Assembly: GCA_964036665.1 (NCBI GenBank) | Contig: OZ038531.1 | Coordinates: forward strand, 14,136,168 to 14,200,167 | Reading direction: 5' to 3' | Source: Gordius sp. MW1 | Taxonomy: Eukaryota; Nematomorpha; Gordioida; Gordea; Gordiidae | DNA: 64,000 nt | Shown here: positions 1 to 9,960 of the stretch, one piece after another | Position numbering within the stretch: the first letter of the stretch is position 1 | Layout of the letters: each line of letters opens with the position of its first letter | The notes under the pieces: generated by a model | Told to the model about the DNA's origin: nothing | The model's input: the letters and a program-made list of their open reading frames with translations, nothing else | The model's database searches: none | Made by a program: the position numbers and the translations under genes

Positions 1-1285
1 TTTAAAGTGACTGAGACACCTTTTCCGGTCAAAAGAGGGGCCATCTCTCTAAACTTCTTCCAGGCTTGTCGTATCCTTGCTGTAACTGCCGAGTCAACAT
101 TCCCATCTGCACTGAAAGAGTCCCCGAGGTAGGTAAAGGTGTCAACTTTTCCTAGCGTCTCCCCATTACCGATGTTGAAGTCGGTTAGGGCATTATCCGG
201 TAGAGGTCCTGTTGTGCAAGGCTTGCAGTTAAACGTACGACTTGCCAATAAGAGGCTTCCTTTTATACCGCTACATTTTTTGTGGACCCATCCTAGGCAT
301 TTTGTGCATTGTATAGAGTTGCTAGCCACTCCTTTGTGACATACGCTACAGGGCCAGGCGCAAGTTGGCTTCTCGCTCTTCATACTTTTCCCGACTAACA
401 TCACCTTTTTTTCCCCATGTTAACTTTTAAGCCCTTTGCCTCCATTCCGTTTTTCCATTTGTATCTTTATAGAGAGATCAGCCTCACTCTCAGCCATTAT
501 CAAGAGATCATCGGCGTATAAAAGTTCCCATGGGAGTCCTTCTCGCAGTTGTTTTGTCACCACCTCCATTACGAGTATGAAAAGTAGGGTTTAAAACGGA
601 ACCTTGGTGTAGCCCAACCTTTACTTCAAAGCTTTCGCTATCGCCATCATGGGTCCTGACTGCCGTTAGATTCGTCATACATAGTCATCACAGCCGTAAC
701 CAACCATTCTTCCACACCTGTTTTTCTAAGAGCCCATTTTACAACTTCCCGCGGCACACGGTCGAACGCTTTCTCAAGGTCTACTAAGGCATAGTAAAGT
801 CTTTTGCCTTAGCTTGATATTTTTCTTGCATCTGTCGTAATATAAAGATGGCATCGGTGGTCCCTGTCCCTGGTTGAAATCCGAACTGCATTGCGTCGAT
901 GTTGTTTGTTCCCGGATTCTTTTCTCGAACACCCTCTCGATAACTTTCATAGTTTGGTCAAGGGGCTTAATAGCCCGATATGATCCACAGTCAAGTGGAT
1001 CACCTTTGCCTTTTGTATATTGGTAAAAGAACACTCTTTTTTCAGTCGCTGGGTATAGTCCCTTCCTGGATTATGGCATTACACAGCTGTGTAAGCCAAA
1101 CGACTCCCAAATGTCCAGAAGCTTTTACCATTTCGGCCACTATTCCTGTAGGGCCTGCCGCTTTACCTTGTTTCATTTTATTTATTGCTGCTGAATTTCG
1201 TCAGTCCCAATCCAACAGCAGGGTCCCTCCACTTTATCGCAATCGACGTCATTGTCCCAGGTATTCTCTTCGTTTAAGAGTCGTT
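1..1285 (-). pseudogene. LINE reverse transcriptase and C-terminal Cys-rich domain, broken
   Basis: Degenerate reverse transcriptase in shifting frames. From about 1170 the minus strand gives GKAAGPTGIVAEMVKASG (fingers) and, near 1030, YTKGKGDPLDCGSYR followed by IKPLDQTMKVIERVFEKRIR (RT motif 1-2). At about 785-755 it gives DLEKAFDRVPREVVKWAL (motif A, catalytic Asp). The catalytic box YADD is at 507-518. Downstream, 350-252 encodes a CxxC...CxxC...H..C cluster (CSVCHKGV, then QCTKCLGWVHKKCSG), the zinc-finger-like C-terminus common to this family. The frames do not connect, so the copy is dead. Coding similarity continues to the left edge. Confidence 0.8.
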
Positions 1286-2165
1286 TCATGTAATTTTTCC
1301 AAACCTTTTTGATTCCATCGCCATGGGAGATGATGTACCCGTGGGAGTTTTAACGCATGTAACCGCCCCAACATCAAGTCTTTCTTTCGCAATTTGTTTA
1401 GCTACTCGAAACATGTGTTTCTTCTCTTCCTCTGAGTCAAGGCGTTTAGCAAACTCGCAACTTTTTGTTTCCTTTATTCTGGCGACGGTCCTTCTTGCAA
1501 TTCTTTTAGCCTCTTGATAGGTGACCTTGTCGGACCTTTGTTGGGATTCATGCCAGACTTTATAGCAGCGCCTTATATCTTCAATAACTTTCGCCGCCTC
1601 AGAGTTCCACCACCAAGTTTCCTTGTGTCTTGGGGGCCCCTTTGTCCAACCACAAACGCGCGCTGTTGAGCCAAGCATTCTTCATAGCCGTCCATTTGTC
1701 GTTAACGTTCTTCGCCGTCGCAACTGAGGTTCCATCAAGGGCTTCGGCAAAATCCCTCTTTTGAGTACCATCTTTCAAGCACCACACCTTTAGCCTATGG
1801 ATATAACGTTTCTTTGGGTTTATAAGCCCCTTCATTACGAGATCCCCAACGATAAGACGGTGTTGTGTCACGCATTCTTCCCCGGGGAAAACCTTGACGT
1901 TTTTCACCATACATCTGTCCGATTTTTTGACCATCATATAGTCGACAGTACTTTTGAGGGTACCCGATTCATAGGTTATAAGTTTCCTGTCTTCTTTCTT
2001 GAAGAAAGTATAGCATATAACCATCTGAGTAGCGTCCCCAAAATCCAAAATGCGTCCCCCTCTGGATTCCTGGTTCCATAGCTGTGATTACCATGAACCC
2101 CTTCATAACCATCGATATTCCAGCCAACATGTTCGTTTAGATCCCCGCCTAATATAATAGATTCT
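1286..2165 (-). pseudogene. LINE endonuclease C-terminal part and linker, frameshifted
   Basis: Continuation of the endonuclease. Around 2120-2150 the minus strand encodes ILGGDLNEHVG (the GDxN motif). From 2048 it encodes LITYESGTLKSTVDYMMVKK (the conserved TxxSxxDY region) and GEECVTQHRLIVGDL, where the H belongs to the catalytic DH region in this family. A further frameshift near 1640 separates WLDKGAPKTQG from the family-typical GPPRHKETWWWNSEAAKVIE. This starts the basic linker between endonuclease and reverse transcriptase, which runs to 1286. At least two indels fall inside the segment, so it cannot encode a working protein. Confidence 0.8.
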
Positions 2166-2738
2166 CTAGGGTGAAGGTGGGAAGTAATCCATCAGACGAT
2201 CCCAGAAAATGTCTTTCTCTTCATTGCTTCTTCCTACTTGAGGAGCGTAGGCCGATATAACGTTGTATAGCCTTTCTCCCATCGCCATCTTAATAGCTAT
2301 GATCCGGTCGTTATATCGCTTGACATCGATAACTTTGTTCACCCATTTCTCAGCGACAAATATCCCTATACCAGCTTTTCCATCCTTGTGCCCTTGCCAG
2401 TAGAATTTATACCGCGCATCAATGGCTCCCATCATCCTAGCACCCTCTCCTTTCCACCTTGTCTCCTGTATGCAGCATATATCTATCCTTCTCCGATTAA
2501 GTGCTTCCACTACATCGCCCGCTCTTCCCGTCATGCTCCCTATGTTCCAGGTTGCAACCCTTAGCGTGTCGCCTTTAGACCGGCCTCCTTCAAGTCGATG
2601 ACCATCATAAGAAGGGAGTCCTTGCGGGGTTCCCAAAACGATTTGGCCTGGATCCTCATCTTTCTTTTTGACGTAGGTCGATGAGTTAACCCACGGGATA
2701 CTTAGGGCTGTACCCCGCCCATTTGTCTTTGTATTCAT
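2166..2738 (-). pseudogene. LINE endonuclease domain, N-terminal part
   Basis: Open for 190 codons. It contains the APE/exonuclease III-like motifs RVATWNIGSMTGRAGDVVEA and DICCIQETRWKGEGAR, where the Glu of QET is the metal-binding residue, followed by GKAGIGIFVAEKW and VISAYAPQ. These are in the order and spacing expected for the first two thirds of an RTE-type endonuclease that nicks target DNA for target-primed reverse transcription. The frame is lost just after DRLMDYFPP near 2166. The next conserved block (ILGGDLN then HVG) continues downstream in another frame, so one indel separates the halves. The first conserved residue lies about 55 codons in; the true start is uncertain. Confidence 0.85.
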
Positions 2739-2820
2739 AGGGGGTTGGAGCCGTTTTTACAGCCGGATGCCCTTCCTGACGCCAACCTCTTCGTCGGTTT
2801 GTACGACTCGCGAGGAGCAC

Positions 2821-4229
2821 AAAATATAAATAATAATAAAATTTATATAATATAATACGATAAGATATATATATTACAATACAATTAATATAATACAATA
2901 TAATAAATATAATACCATATATTGTATTATATAGTAGTCAAAAACATAGAAGGTCCCACCTTATTCAAGCTGAAGGTGTTGGAAACATGGGGGTAGCCTA
3001 GTTTTAGATTGGGGGGGGGGCAAATATGTTTAAATAAATTAGGGAGGGCAACACAAATTTTTTTACTTTTTAAGGGTTTTCTATGGAGAAAAAAGATTAT
3101 TGTCATTAAAATTTAAAACTAAGTTGAAAAAATAAAAAAAAATGGATTTAGAACAATAGAAACTTTTATATCCCAAAAACAAAGGGTCAAGACTTCCTTA
3201 AGTTTGCATAACTCTATTTTTTAGGATATTTTTTATGCAAAAAAAATCATGAACTTATACCACTCTCTATTTATAAACTGATTATTTTAAACTTTACCCC
3301 AATCTAAAATATGAATTACAAACTAGTAAAACTTGTAGGACTAGAGCCTTAGAAAATTTTTGTTTGAAGATTTTACATTGAGATTTTCCTATTCTTAATT
3401 CTAACCTTCTATGATGTGTTTATATTTGAAAAAATTTAATTATAGTCCAAAAATTAGAAAAATAATGGTTAAAAACAGTAATAACTTTTTTAGTTTAAAA
3501 AACATAGGGCCAAAAATTCCCTAAATTTGGACATATCTAATTTTTTTAGTTTTTATGCCAAATTTTCTGTATTTATAGTTCCAACCTTATTTTATATGAT
3601 CTTATTAATAAAATTATAAAGAAAAAATTGTTATGAGCCAAATTAATCACATAGGGGAAAATTGGGGTTGTACTAATTAAAAATATAAAATTATAACCAC
3701 TTGTTTGAATACCCCAAGTAATATATTAATTTACTGATAATTCAAAATATGCTTTAATACAACCAAGTTATAACTATTTAAAGTTGGGGTCATGTGGACC
3801 CCCTTTACCATCTGTGCTAGGATTTTGACCTGACCAACGGAGGATTAATAAGGCTGTGCAAAAGCTAAGGTGTGCTCATTGGCGTGGGGAGGGGGTGGTT
3901 TTCGGGTTAGAATTAGAACCCCTCCCATGTTTCAATTTATATAATTTTTATATTGTAAATTTAATAAAAATAAATATTTGTTGGAATTTTACTTTTATTA
4001 TTTTTACGCTATTGTCACTTTAAACTTTTAGACTAAAAATCATTTTTATCCAAAAAAAATAGTTACAAAAAAAATTTAACCATGAAAGATTTATAACCCC
4101 CTCCTTGAAATAATCCTGGTTTCACCTATGGGTGTGCTGGTGATTGACATCCTCTAATTCAATAGGCCTTGAAAATTATTATATTGGAATACAAATGAGT
4201 GTGTTGGTCTTAGTCTACAATTTAAGAAA
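2821..4229. other. AT-rich DNA without recognisable genes
   Basis: About 1.4 kb between the LINE and the Ty3/gypsy element. It starts with TA-rich low-complexity sequence (2820-2930) built from ATA/TATAAT words, has a run of ten G at about 3010-3020, and otherwise shows only short chance reading frames. The G-rich phrases at 3883-3895 and 3010-3020 resemble termini of degraded MITEs, but no paired inverted repeat was found. I see no protein similarity, tRNA or LTR here, although the missing 5' LTR of the following element would be expected in this stretch. Confidence 0.6.
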
Positions 4230-4244
4230 AAGCTAAAAAACAAA

Positions 4245-4675
4245 TTGCTTTCGTTATTTGGAAACAAAAATTCTATATTTTTTTGTAGGCTAAATTTTTT
4301 AAGGGCTAGGCGAGGAAATAAATCAGTTGAAGATTTCTCACAAAAATTAAAGGCTTTAGTTATTAAGTGTGAGTATAGGGAAGAAGATGAGATGTTAAGG
4401 GATGGGTTTTTGTTAGGATTAAATAATAGTAGACCAGAAAATGAAATAAGAATAAGATTTCCTGATGGTACAGATGGAAATGAAAAGCTAAAATTTAAAA
4501 CTGTATTAAATTGGCACTTAGTATTGAGAGAGACTCATAAAGATAAAGATATATTACATGAAGAAATTAATAAAATTACAAAAGTTCATGATTATAACAA
4601 AAACAACTATGCTGACCTTGTATGTTTTAATTGCAAAGAAGGGCCATGTAGCTAGATTTTGTTATTTTAACAAAA
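4245..4675 (+). pseudogene. gag: Ty3/gypsy gag with zinc knuckle
   Basis: The encoded segment contains KSVEDFSQKLKALVIKCEYR (matching the E-x-V-x-x-F-x-x-x-L-x-x-L-x-x-x-C pattern of gypsy capsid), then a basic region, then CFNC at about 4624-4635. The rest of the CCHC knuckle (KKG, H, four residues, C) is present but in another frame because of an indel near 4636-4640. Capsid normally packages the element RNA and the knuckle binds nucleic acid. The N-terminal part of gag is missing or unrecognisable, so this is a 5'-truncated piece. Confidence 0.75.
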
Positions 4676-4699
4676 ATAATGATCATTATCAATTCAAAA

Positions 4700-5030
4700 A
4701 TTATAATATGAGAAGAAACAATATCACTTGTGTTAAAGTGTATAAAACTAATAAAGCATTGGTTAAAGTGGTATTAAATGATAAAAACTATAATTTCGAG
4801 TTTGACACTGCAGCTCAGGCCACTGTCATAGATAAGCAGACTTGATGAAAATTGTCCAAGTATATTGAGTTATGGAAACTTTAGTGTCAAAACTTTGGGC
4901 AAGTGTTTAGCAAAAGCTTAAATTAACAATAAATGTTTGGAAATCCCTTTGTTAGTAGTTAATGAAGGGGATTTAATATTGGGATTACCAGAAATTTTAG
5001 AATTTGGATTTGAATTACCTAAAAACATTG
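4700..5030 (+). pseudogene. Ty3/gypsy aspartic protease remnant
   Basis: Residues FEFDTAAQATVIDKQ at about 4795-4842 match the active-site region of retrotransposon aspartic proteases, normally D-T/S-G-A. Here the Gly after Asp-Thr is Ala, and an in-frame stop follows at 4843. The C-terminal signature appears at about 4970-5010 as LILGLPEILEFGFELP, in a different frame. The protease would cleave the Gag-Pol precursor; this one cannot be expressed intact. Confidence 0.65.
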
Positions 5031-5039
5031 TAATTAGAC

Positions 5040-5945
5040 AACTTAAGTTAGAAAATTTGATCGAGCAGTTCCCTAAAGCGTTTTCAGAGAAATTAGGTGA
5101 AGTTAACAATTTTATTGTAAATTTGCACTTAAAAACCCCCTATAAGCCTATAAGTTTGCCACCACGAAGAGTACCTTTTCCGATGAGGGAGGCTATCGGA
5201 TCTGAGATTAAAAGAATTTTGGAAGAGTATTGGAAAAAGTCGAACTTAACACTGAAATTAAATGGTGTACACCTACTGTCAATCGATTTAAGAAAAACAA
5301 ATCCATTAGAATATGCGGGGACTTTAAGGCCACGTTAAATGATTACCTATGTGATATTGGGGATACCCTGCCTTTTTTTTGAGGATGTAACATCTAAGCT
5401 TCTCAGAGGCAATACATTCACATGTATCGACTTGCGGGACGCTTTCTTACAATTAAAAATGTCTGAGCAAAGGCAAAACTACTTACCATTTTTACACACG
5501 TAGGATTATTCCGTTATCGAAGGCTACCATTTGGAATAAAGGTGACTCCATCGATTTTTCAAAGGTATATCACTATTCTATTAGCTGGAATTCCAAATAC
5601 AGCCGTATTTATTGATGATATTATCATTACGGGACTTAATGATGAACAAACATTTCAAATATTAAAGAAGTATTGAAACGATTTGGAGACTTAGGAATTA
5701 CCACAACACCAAACAAAATTAAATATCTTCAAGACTGGGTTGTTTATTTGGGCCACAAAATTAGTTCTAAAGGTATTCAACCAACGGAGGAAAAAATTTT
5801 AGCTTTAAAGAATTGTAAAAGACCCACAAATAAATCAGAACTTAAAGGAATTTTAGGACTATTAACATATTTAGGCAAATTTATACCTATGCTACAACCA
5901 CAATGTGTTCCATTACACAACCTTTTAAAAAAAGAGTCTAAATAG
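5040..5945 (+). pseudogene. pol: Ty3/gypsy reverse transcriptase, frameshifted
   Basis: The fingers begin with an FPKAFSEKLGEV block and PPRRVPFPMREAI (about 5070-5200), the usual start of gypsy RT. The frame then shifts near 5230. Around 5300-5460 the pieces RICGDFKATLN and TCIDLRDAFLQLKM (motif A, catalytic Asp) can be read. The catalytic box is FIDDI at 5608-5622. Thumb and connection are open from 5673 to 5945, with TPNKIKYLQDWVVYLGHKIS and a GLLTYLGKFIPM block. A stop at 5943 ends that frame. At least three lesions separate the parts. Length and domain order are those of an ordinary gypsy RT. Confidence 0.85.
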
Positions 5946-6440
5946 GAATGGGGGAAAGAAGAAGAAGATTGTTTTGATAAATTAAAAAACTTAATATCTA
6001 GTGAAGATACCGTTGTTCCATATTCGTTACGGAAGCCGTTAGTTCTGTATACAGACGCTTGTGAAGCAGGATTGGGAGCGGTGTTAATGCACGTGGAGTC
6101 GGATGGACAAGAAAGGCCTATTGCCTATGCATCAAGGGTTTTAAGTCAAGCAGAAAAGGGATATTCCACTATTGACAAGGAAGCTTTGGGTATAATTTAT
6201 GCTGTTAATAAACACCAATATATTTATGGGAGGACATTCATATTAAGAACAGATCATCGACCGTTACAATACATTTTTGGTTGAGAGGGACACCATTATA
6301 ATTGCAACTTGCGGTTACAAAGATGGAATCCTAAATTAATGGCCATGACTTTAAAATTGAGTATATTTTTGGAAAGACTAATCAAATCGCAGATACATTA
6401 TCTCGACCACCTACCCTTGCAGAGTGTAATGAAGACATCC
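5946..6440 (+). pseudogene. Ty3/gypsy RNase H domain
   Basis: From about 6030 the frame reads LVLYTDACEAGLGAVLMH, the RNase H start in which the Asp of YTDA is catalytic. It continues with RPIAYASRVLSQAEKGYSTI and DKEALGIIYAVNKHQYIYGR and ends with FILRTDHRPLQYIFG (second catalytic Asp in TDH). A stop at 6282 interrupts it. Residues typical of the tether (QIADTLSRP) occur at about 6385-6412 in another frame. The domain would degrade RNA in the RNA/DNA hybrid during replication. Confidence 0.85.
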
Positions 6441-6639
6441 ATATAAACATGATTGAAGATTTAAAGTTTTCCATAAAAACGTTAGTGGACGAAACAAGGA
6501 AAGACCGAAGGTTGAATGATGTTATTGATTTGATTCGCTGTAATTGAAGCAAACCTATCAACTATGCAACTATTCGATGATCATTTTATCCGATGAAAGA
6601 TGAGTTATCTATTGAAAACGATTTAATATATTGGCAAAA

Positions 6640-7672
6640 TCGGTTTAATAGTTCCAGGAAAGTTAAACATGGTTTTGTTAGAAAATTTACATAACGGACA
6701 CCCAGGAATATCTGGAATGATTGAGCTAGCAAAATTTTATTGTTGGTGGCCCAAGATCAACGATGACATTGAAAACTTTGTCCAAAGATGTAAAGGTTGT
6801 CAAGAAAATCAATCTAATATGTTAGAATCTCCCTTATATCAATGGACAACAGAGGAACCAATGGATCGCGTCCACATTGATTTGGCAGGACCCATAAACG
6901 GCAAATATTGGTTGGTTTTAGTTGATGGTTATTCAAAATGGCCAGAAGTAAAAATCATAAATTCCTTACATTCTGCCGGAATTATTAAGGCGTTGCGCGA
7001 ATGGTTTGCTCGTTTGGGACTACCAAGAGTTTTAGTAAGCGATAAGGGTAGTCAATTCCTGGGAGGGAATTCTCAATATTTATAAAAGCTAATGGTATTA
7101 GGCATATTCGGACATCTCCATATCACCCAAAATCTATTGTGTGAAAGATTTATCCGGACACTAAAATCACGGTTTTAGCTGCTAGGTCAAATCAAGACGT
7201 TGATAAAACCTTGGCTCAGATACTCATGGCTTACAGATTGACACCTCACAATACTACAAGTGTAGCTCCTTGTGAATTACTGTTTAAAAGAAGAATCCGG
7301 TCTTCTTTTGACCAACTGCGACGTTCCAAGGAAACGACTATCGACCATGTTTGGAAACAAAAGTACTATCATGACAGGAAGGTTTCCGATCACAATTTTC
7401 AGGAAGGGGATAAAGTTTGGGTAAAAAAATGAAAAAGAAAAGGGTTGACACGAGGGAATAATTGAACGTAAGAAAAATTATTGGTCCTACGATGTTTGGG
7501 CCGAAGGACGGATTAAACGTAAACACATAGATCATTTACGGAAAGCCATAGACAACCTAAAGGAATCAATAGGGGCCGAGGAAGAGGAACCAATTGCTGG
7601 ATTTAAACAAGATAATGTGCCGAGACCTCAACGACTTAGACAACCCCAAAAAAGATTCGACGATGAATATTA
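6640..7672 (+). pseudogene. Ty3/gypsy integrase with C-terminal tail
   Basis: The HHCC zinc-binding domain is at about 6684-6815 (H in NGHPGISGM, a degenerate second His region, then C-x2-C in RCKGCQEN). The catalytic core follows: HIDLAGPINGKYWLVLVDGY (first Asp) and VLVSDKGSQF (second Asp, with Lys replacing the usual Asn), broken by a stop at 7083. The post-core block AQILMAYRLTPHNTTSVAP is open from 7211. The tail GRIKRKHIDHLRKAID, then PRPQRLRQPQKR before the stop near 7670, resembles K02A2.6-type gypsy proteins. At least three frame breaks are present. Confidence 0.85.
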
Positions 7673-7734
7673 ATCTTATGGGGGACTATTGTAATATATT
7701 GTTTTTGATGATATTGTATTCCCACCATCAATAT

Positions 7735-8208
7735 ATACCTTATAGTTTCATAAGAAACATAAGACACATTTTAAGGAACAACAATATGAACAACATTATA
7801 ATAAGTCAGAAACCCAACAGATCTTTACTAAATATTATACAAAATAATTACCAATCATCTCCTACTACAAACAACTTAATATATAAGATAACTTGTAATG
7901 ATTGCAATAATTTCTATATTGGTGAAACAAAAAGAGATTTTAGAACACGATTCAAGGAACATCTAGCGGCATTATATCGCTCAAACGCAAATTTAACCGC
8001 CGTTTCAAATCATTTATTACAATTAAATCACGGAAACAATTTAAAAACAACCATTTTTGTTAACACCGAGACCTATTTTGAAAGAAAAACCCTAGAGTCC
8101 TTTTTCATTCGAAGATTACACCCAACACTCAATGAAGATATGGGTAAAGAGAACCTGTATCCTTTCTTACATTATAATATTAACCTCCCTTTAGAACGTT
8201 CGATTTAA
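7735..8208 (+). CDS. Penelope-like element GIY-YIG endonuclease (C-terminal fragment)
   Basis: Open to a stop at 8206-8208. The core NLIYKITCNDCNNFYIGETK (about 7879-7938), followed by FRTRFKEHL, is the GIY-YIG fold as found in the C-terminus of Penelope-like polyproteins: the first tyrosine motif is reduced to IYKI, YIG is intact, the CxxC of the Penelope-type linker is present, and the Arg of T-R-F-x-x-H is kept. A downstream block (ERKTLESFFIRRLHPTLNED) matches the conserved end of this family. The endonuclease would nick DNA to prime reverse transcription. No reverse transcriptase is present upstream, so this is a 5'-truncated copy inserted at the end of the Ty3/gypsy element. The frame also reads upstream through gypsy sequence, which is coincidental. 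Confidence 0.8.
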   Translation: MPYSFIRNIRHILRNNNMNNIIISQKPNRSLLNIIQNNYQSSPTTNNLIYKITCNDCNNFYIGETKRDFRTRFKEHLAALYRSNANLTAVSNHLLQLNHGNNLKTTIFVNTETYFERKTLESFFIRRLHPTLNEDMGKENLYPFLHYNINLPLERSI

Positions 8209-8251
8209 TTGTATTATTTTATTTTATTTTGTAATTCTATTTTAATTTAAT

Positions 8252-8305
8252 CCGAAGATGTCCTTAAATAGGACGAAATATTATTATAATAATTATAATT
8301 TCTTT
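8252..8305 (+). ncRNA. Degenerate hammerhead-ribozyme-like motif in Penelope 3' region
   Basis: CCGAAGA (8252-8258) is followed by a stem GTCCT/AGGAC (8260-8264 with 8270-8274), then GAAA (8275-8278), then a perfect 14-bp palindrome ATTATTATAATAAT (8280-8293). This is the order of a minimal hammerhead: CUGANGA core, stem II, GAAA, stem III. Penelope-like elements are known to carry hammerheads in their terminal repeats. The core has C where the invariant U should be, stem III is imperfect and stem I is weak, so activity is unlikely. Confidence 0.4.
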
Positions 8306-8921
8306 TTAACACCCTCGACAATTCCCGAAAATTTATCCATTAAAAACATCGAATATGAGGGTAAAAATCTTCTAAAATATATATTCTTATTGTTCATCCA
8401 TATGTTTCATCCATCCTATTAATATATATCATACTAAGAAGCTAATTATAAAACTTATTAACTATGTTAATTAATGTACTACGTTCCTGCCAAGGTTAAA
8501 AGCGTTCGTTAATTTGGAACTTAGAGAAAATTTAGATTACTGTCGTGATCTGTTTTTTAAATAAACCTTAACTATAAATTAGCATAGCCTGTATAATTTA
8601 ATACATTAGTTTGCATGGGCGTAGCCAGGGGGGGGGCGGCCCCTAAATTTAGAAAAAAAAATCTATAATTTGAATTTAATCCATGCTCCTAGCAATGATT
8701 TGGAAATAAACCTCAAATGCCTTAAAAATAAAATATTAATTGTTAATTAAGATGATCGATTTTTTCTAAATTATTAATCCTTGTTTTTAAGCATGCAATT
8801 TAAATTTATAAACAAAATTCATTTAAAAATGATGTAAAGTCTTTTTTATGTTATTAAATGGGACTTGGTTCAGGCAGCACAAAAAAAGGAGCGAAAATTT
8901 GTCACTATCATCACATTTCGT
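8306..8921. other. AT-rich stretch with a G-run MITE-like end
   Basis: No coding similarity. At 8615-8645 the phrase GGGCGTAGCCAGGGGGGGG resembles the termini of widespread non-autonomous elements, but the partner end was not located. The rest is A/T-rich. Confidence 0.45.
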
Positions 8922-8930
8922 CAAGGATCG

Positions 8931-9292
8931 GTATCATTTCAAAATACCACAGTCCAAAATACCACTGAATCTCACGTTTTACGAATCTCAGTCAATCAAA
9001 TTACTCATTGCGCAAGCGCATAATTTCCATTTTTATAATGCGCATGCGTATGCATTTAACAGACCAATCAAATAGCTGCGCATTTTAATAATGCGCATGC
9101 GTATGCATTTAACAATTATTGCTGCACTATAAAACTTTAAGGGACAGGGTTAAGGTTCAGGGTAGTGTTTTAGGTCAGCGTTTTAGGTTAGAGTTAGGAT
9201 TAGATGCACATCAAATTCCCTCCCCATTTGAGATTTAATTTTTCGTGATATTCAGTGTGGCATTTTGGACTGTGGCATTTTGAACTCAATTC
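8931..9292. mobile_element. MITE with ~40-bp terminal inverted repeats and 9-bp target duplication
   Basis: The left end contains CAAAATACCACAGTCC followed by a second CAAAATACCAC, up to CTCACG at about 8975. The right end, reverse-complemented, reads nearly the same (CAAAATGCCACAGTCC, then CAAAATGCCAC). Both ends are bounded by CAAGGATCG (8922-8930 and 9293-9301), a perfect 9-bp duplication. The interior has Z-DNA-like TGCGCATGCGTATGCAT words and a GTTTTAGGT-rich core at 9155-9205. It has no coding capacity. The 9-bp duplication suggests Mutator-type mobilisation (inference). Confidence 0.75.
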
Positions 9293-9432
9293 CAAGGATC
9301 GCCACAAAAACCATATAAAAATTGATATGATGAAAGTAGATACCTTAGCTCTATGTAAGTAATTATTTAATAATTTGTAATCATCGATTATATCGTATAT
9401 ATGTATATATATATATATAACTGTTGTAGATT

Positions 9433-9800
9433 GAAAGAGTTAATAAAAATAGATGCCAAATTTTTCATATATATTATATTTGTATTGTTATAGAGTTAAT
9501 AAAAAGAGATGCAAAATTTGTCATATATATTCTATTTGATATTGTTATAGTTAATAAAATGAGATCCAAAATTTTTCATATATATTCTAATGGATATTGT
9601 TCAAGAGTTAATGAAATTAGATACAAAATTTTTTGCATATATTCTAATTGTATTGTTATAGAGTTAATAAAAAGAGATGCAAAATTTTTTATATATATTC
9701 TAATTGATATTGTTCAAGAGTTAATGAAATTAGATACATAATTTTTTGCAGATGTTGTAATTGATATTAATTAAGTTAATAAAATGAGACACAAATCTTT
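9433..9800. repeat. Minisatellite, about seven units of ~56 bp
   Basis: Units start with GTTAATAAAA or GTTAATGAAA at about 9437, 9492, 9548, 9605, 9660, 9718 and 9773, a spacing of 55-58 bp. Two unit types alternate in the middle (AAAAGAGATGC and GAAATTAGATAC), giving a short higher-order pattern. The sequence is AT-rich and the reading frame across it is incidental. Confidence 0.8.
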
Positions 9801-9960
9801 TCATATATGTTCAAAGCATATATTAAAATAGGTTAGTGTATGTTACATTTTTAAAAGCTAATTTAATGGCATACCAAAACTTTAGATTATATAACCAGGC
9901 CTAGATTTATAATTTATTATATCTTTCTAAATAAATCATGTATACAATATTTATTAAAAT

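Larger units (their letters stand above)
1..2820 (-). mobile_element. RTE-like non-LTR retrotransposon, 3' end outside the window
   Basis: A LINE read right to left. It holds an APE-type endonuclease (2738 to about 1700), a linker, a reverse transcriptase (about 1250 to 400) and a C-terminal Cys/His cluster (350-252). The family is the one often mis-annotated in animal genomes as craniofacial development protein 2-like. Upstream of the endonuclease, around 2745-2815, lies a GC-richer stretch reading, on the minus strand, GTCAGGAAGGGCATCCGG, typical of the 5' region of such elements. AT-rich DNA follows from about 2820, so the 5' end is placed there. The reading frame shifts several times, so this copy is not autonomous. 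The 3' end and target duplication lie beyond base 1. Confidence 0.85.
4230..7690 (+). mobile_element. Ty3/gypsy LTR retrotransposon, degenerate, LTRs not identified
   Basis: Gag, protease, reverse transcriptase, RNase H and integrase follow in the order PR-RT-RH-IN, which is diagnostic of Ty3/gypsy (Ty1/copia has IN before RT). The integrase has the HHCC finger and the D...D core. Frame changes occur in every domain and a consistent single polyprotein frame is lost, so the copy is inactive. No tRNA-primed PBS or 5' LTR is visible upstream of 4230. A short purine run (ATGGGGGAC, about 7678-7686) after the last codons may be the polypurine tract. A Penelope-like coding sequence begins within 50 bp, so the 3' LTR is absent or was replaced by that insertion. 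Confidence 0.88.

Noticed and set aside
3700-4229. 5' LTR of the Ty3/gypsy element
   Set aside because: No TG...CA-bounded segment repeated at the 3' end and no primer-binding site could be found.
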